From: Erythrobacter sp. YT30 | Lineage (GTDB): Bacteria > Pseudomonadota > Alphaproteobacteria > Sphingomonadales > Sphingomonadaceae | Assembly (NCBI RefSeq): GCF_001542875.1 | Contig: NZ_LMAF01000001.1 | Coordinates: forward strand, 62,001-126,000 | DNA length: 64,000 bases | Reading direction: 5' to 3' | In this document: piece by piece, positions 62,929 through 64,000 of the stretch | Layout of the letters: every line of letters begins with the position of its first letter | How positions within the stretch are numbered: position 1 is the stretch's first letter | Notes under the pieces: generated by a model | What the model saw: only the letters and a program-made list of their open reading frames with translations | The model's database searches: none | Told to the model about the DNA's origin: nothing | Made by a program: the position numbers and the translations under genes

Positions 62929-63699
62929 ATGCAGACCAAACCTGTAACCTCGCAAGCTGCCAGTTCTAACGCTGTGCCTGCGACTATCTCTCAATTCTCT
63001 GAAGTATCGTCGATCGCGAAAAAAGGTCCGGAAGCCGGACCTAAAAATCCGTGGCCAGCCGACAAAGCTAAGCGCAGAAAGTCTGTTTCAGCCCGTTCTT
63101 TCAAGAAGCAAATGGTGGAATCGCAAGACGCGCTTCGGCGGTTTGCTTTCAGACTTTGCGCCCGTGAAGATATGGCCGAAGATCTTGTCCAGGAAACGCT
63201 TATGAAAGCCTGGGCTGCTCGCCATCAGTTCAAGCCGGGAAGCAAGTTCTTGAGCTGGGCATTTACAATTCTGCGTAACACCTGGCTAAATCAATTGCGG
63301 CGTGGAAAAAAGTTCGTTGCTGATTTTGACGAGAATGTTGCTGAGCAAATTCTGTCCGCACCAGCTCAACAAACTGCCCCGTTTGAGCTTGCGGATTTGC
63401 AACGCGCGATGTCGGAGCTTCCAACCGATCAACTCGAAGCGTTGATGTTGGTAGGGCCGGGCGATCACACCTACGACCAAGCCGGCGAAATCCTTGGCTG
63501 TGCAGCTGGAACCGTGAAAAGCCGTGCGTCACGCGCCCGGGCGACGCTCAATGGTATTCTCGAAACCGGAAGGCTGAAAATGCAGTTGGAAGATACTGCT
63601 GACGCCGTCGATATTGCTGACACATTTGTTGCTGCCATCGCTCAGATTGAGAGTGGAGGTACAATTGGGGATGTAATAAATCTGAAGCGTTCGGCTTAA
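62929..63699 (+). CDS. EcfG-like ECF sigma factor
   Basis: 256 residues from ATG 62929 (GGAGG 5 bases upstream; a TTG precedes it). After a Lys/Ala/Pro-rich extension of about 57 residues come region 2 (DMAEDLVQETLMKAWAARHQF, ILRNTWLNQLRRGKK) and region 4 (LPTDQLEALMLVGPGDHTYDQAGEILGCAAGTVKSR, in parts). Sequence and spacing resemble EcfG/ECF15 general stress sigma factors. The usual partners phyR and nepR are not adjacent, so this may be a second EcfG paralogue. A perfect terminator follows. Confidence 0.87.
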   Translation: MQTKPVTSQAASSNAVPATISQFSEVSSIAKKGPEAGPKNPWPADKAKRRKSVSARSFKKQMVESQDALRRFAFRLCAREDMAEDLVQETLMKAWAARHQFKPGSKFLSWAFTILRNTWLNQLRRGKKFVADFDENVAEQILSAPAQQTAPFELADLQRAMSELPTDQLEALMLVGPGDHTYDQAGEILGCAAGTVKSRASRARATLNGILETGRLKMQLEDTADAVDIADTFVAAIAQIESGGTIGDVINLKRSA

Positions 63700-63722
63700 A
63701 TTCTCTCAGTTCTCCACGAACC

Positions 63723-63760
63723 AAAACGCCCCGCTCTTCATCGGGAGAGCGGGGCGTTTT
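63723..63760. terminator. Bidirectional rho-independent terminator
   Basis: AAAACGCCCCGCTCT (63723-63737) pairs perfectly over 15 bp with AGAGCGGGGCGTTTT (63746-63760). The A-run and T-run flanks make it work in both directions, between the sigma factor gene and the convergent PLDc_N gene. Confidence 0.92.
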
Positions 63761-63807
63761 GTCGTTTGGTCATCAATCAAAGATCGATTGTCTGCCAGGG
63801 TACCGAG

Positions 63808-63996
63808 TTATGCGGTGACTGCGCTTCCGCCGCGGGGGCCAAAGACCAACCACAGCACTACACCGATGACGGGCAGCGCGAAAATCACAATCGACCAGAT
63901 GAGCTTTGCAGCGATTGACGAACCTGATGTCCAGACGTTGAACAATGCCCAGATGTTGAGAGCAAGAACGAGTAATCCAATAATTCCATATTCCAT
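63808..63996 (-). CDS. PLDc_N domain small membrane protein
   Basis: 62 residues with two hydrophobic helices (IIGLLVLALNIWALFNVW and LIWSIVIFALPVIGVVLWLVF) and the C-terminal LWLVFGPRG, matching the PLDc_N domain (phospholipase D N-terminal membrane hairpin) without any catalytic part. Stand-alone copies are frequent and of unknown role. Its promoter lies beyond the window edge. Confidence 0.85.
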   Translation of the reverse strand: MEYGIIGLLVLALNIWALFNVWTSGSSIAAKLIWSIVIFALPVIGVVLWLVFGPRGGSAVTA

Positions 63997-64000
63997 GATG

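Noticed and set aside
1-64000. Mobile elements, prophage, CRISPR, restriction or toxin-antitoxin systems
   Set aside because: No transposase, integrase, phage structural gene, regular repeat-spacer array or defence gene was recognised. The EVE-domain gene alone is not evidence of a defence island.

Overview
This window looks like core chromosome of an alphaproteobacterium of the order Sphingomonadales, most likely family Erythrobacteraceae. The assignment is inference. It rests on alphaproteobacterial gene orders (pyrH-frr-uppS-cdsA-dxr-rseP-bamA-skp-fabZ and dapF-mtaB-ftsY-yciB), on a CtrA-type TTAA-N7-TTAAC site, on an EcfG-type GGAAC-N17-CGTT promoter with an EcfG-like sigma factor, and on the absence of lpxD/lpxA beside skp-fabZ, as expected for bacteria that replace LPS with glycosphingolipids. 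Base composition looks uniform by eye. I see no insertion sequence, prophage, CRISPR array or integron.

Region 1 (1-15.2 kb): end of rpsB, then tsf. A lipoprotein gene and a convergent metallophosphoesterase gene are inserted before the pyrH-frr-uppS-cdsA-dxr-rseP-bamA-skp-fabZ run, which links translation, nucleotide, isoprenoid and phospholipid synthesis to outer-membrane assembly. rpmE, an SMR transporter, a MOSC protein and a 2OG-Fe(II) dioxygenase follow.

Region 2 (15.4-24.2 kb): tRNA-His, an amino-acid dehydrogenase, the overlapping cytochrome c maturation operon ccmCDEFGHI (ccmD is only 46 codons; ccmA and ccmB are not here), the potassium transporter kup, and an orphan 65-residue gene behind a long structured leader.

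Region 3 (24.3-41.3 kb): the minus-strand chain dapF-mtaB-ftsY-yciB, a GGDEF-EAL protein, EVE and SDR genes, a TPP enzyme divergent from a small gene with a CtrA box, an LplT-like MFS carrier, pgsA, an OmpA-family protein, a BASS transporter, a FecR-like protein, a membrane protein, oxyR and rnd.

Region 4 (41.4-49.4 kb): aspS, a DUF2383 stress protein under a consensus EcfG promoter, two secreted or lipid-anchored unknowns, then acpP-fabF-mltG (a strong hairpin separates acpP and fabF), a 2'-5' RNA ligase-like gene and tRNA-Met.

Region 5 (49.4-64 kb): accessory and regulatory. Two CadC-like winged-helix/TPR regulators, each divergent from another gene; a fatty-acid hydroxylase; a 1114-residue beta-propeller/amidohydrolase; two tandem Crp/Fnr paralogues; an FNT channel; DUF202; a BON-MscS channel; an EcfG-like ECF sigma factor; and a PLDc_N membrane peptide. 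It reads as an envelope and stress-response neighbourhood. I did not find a clearly new multi-gene system. The best leads are the small genes, the promoter assignments and the EF-hand in the Skp-like chaperone.
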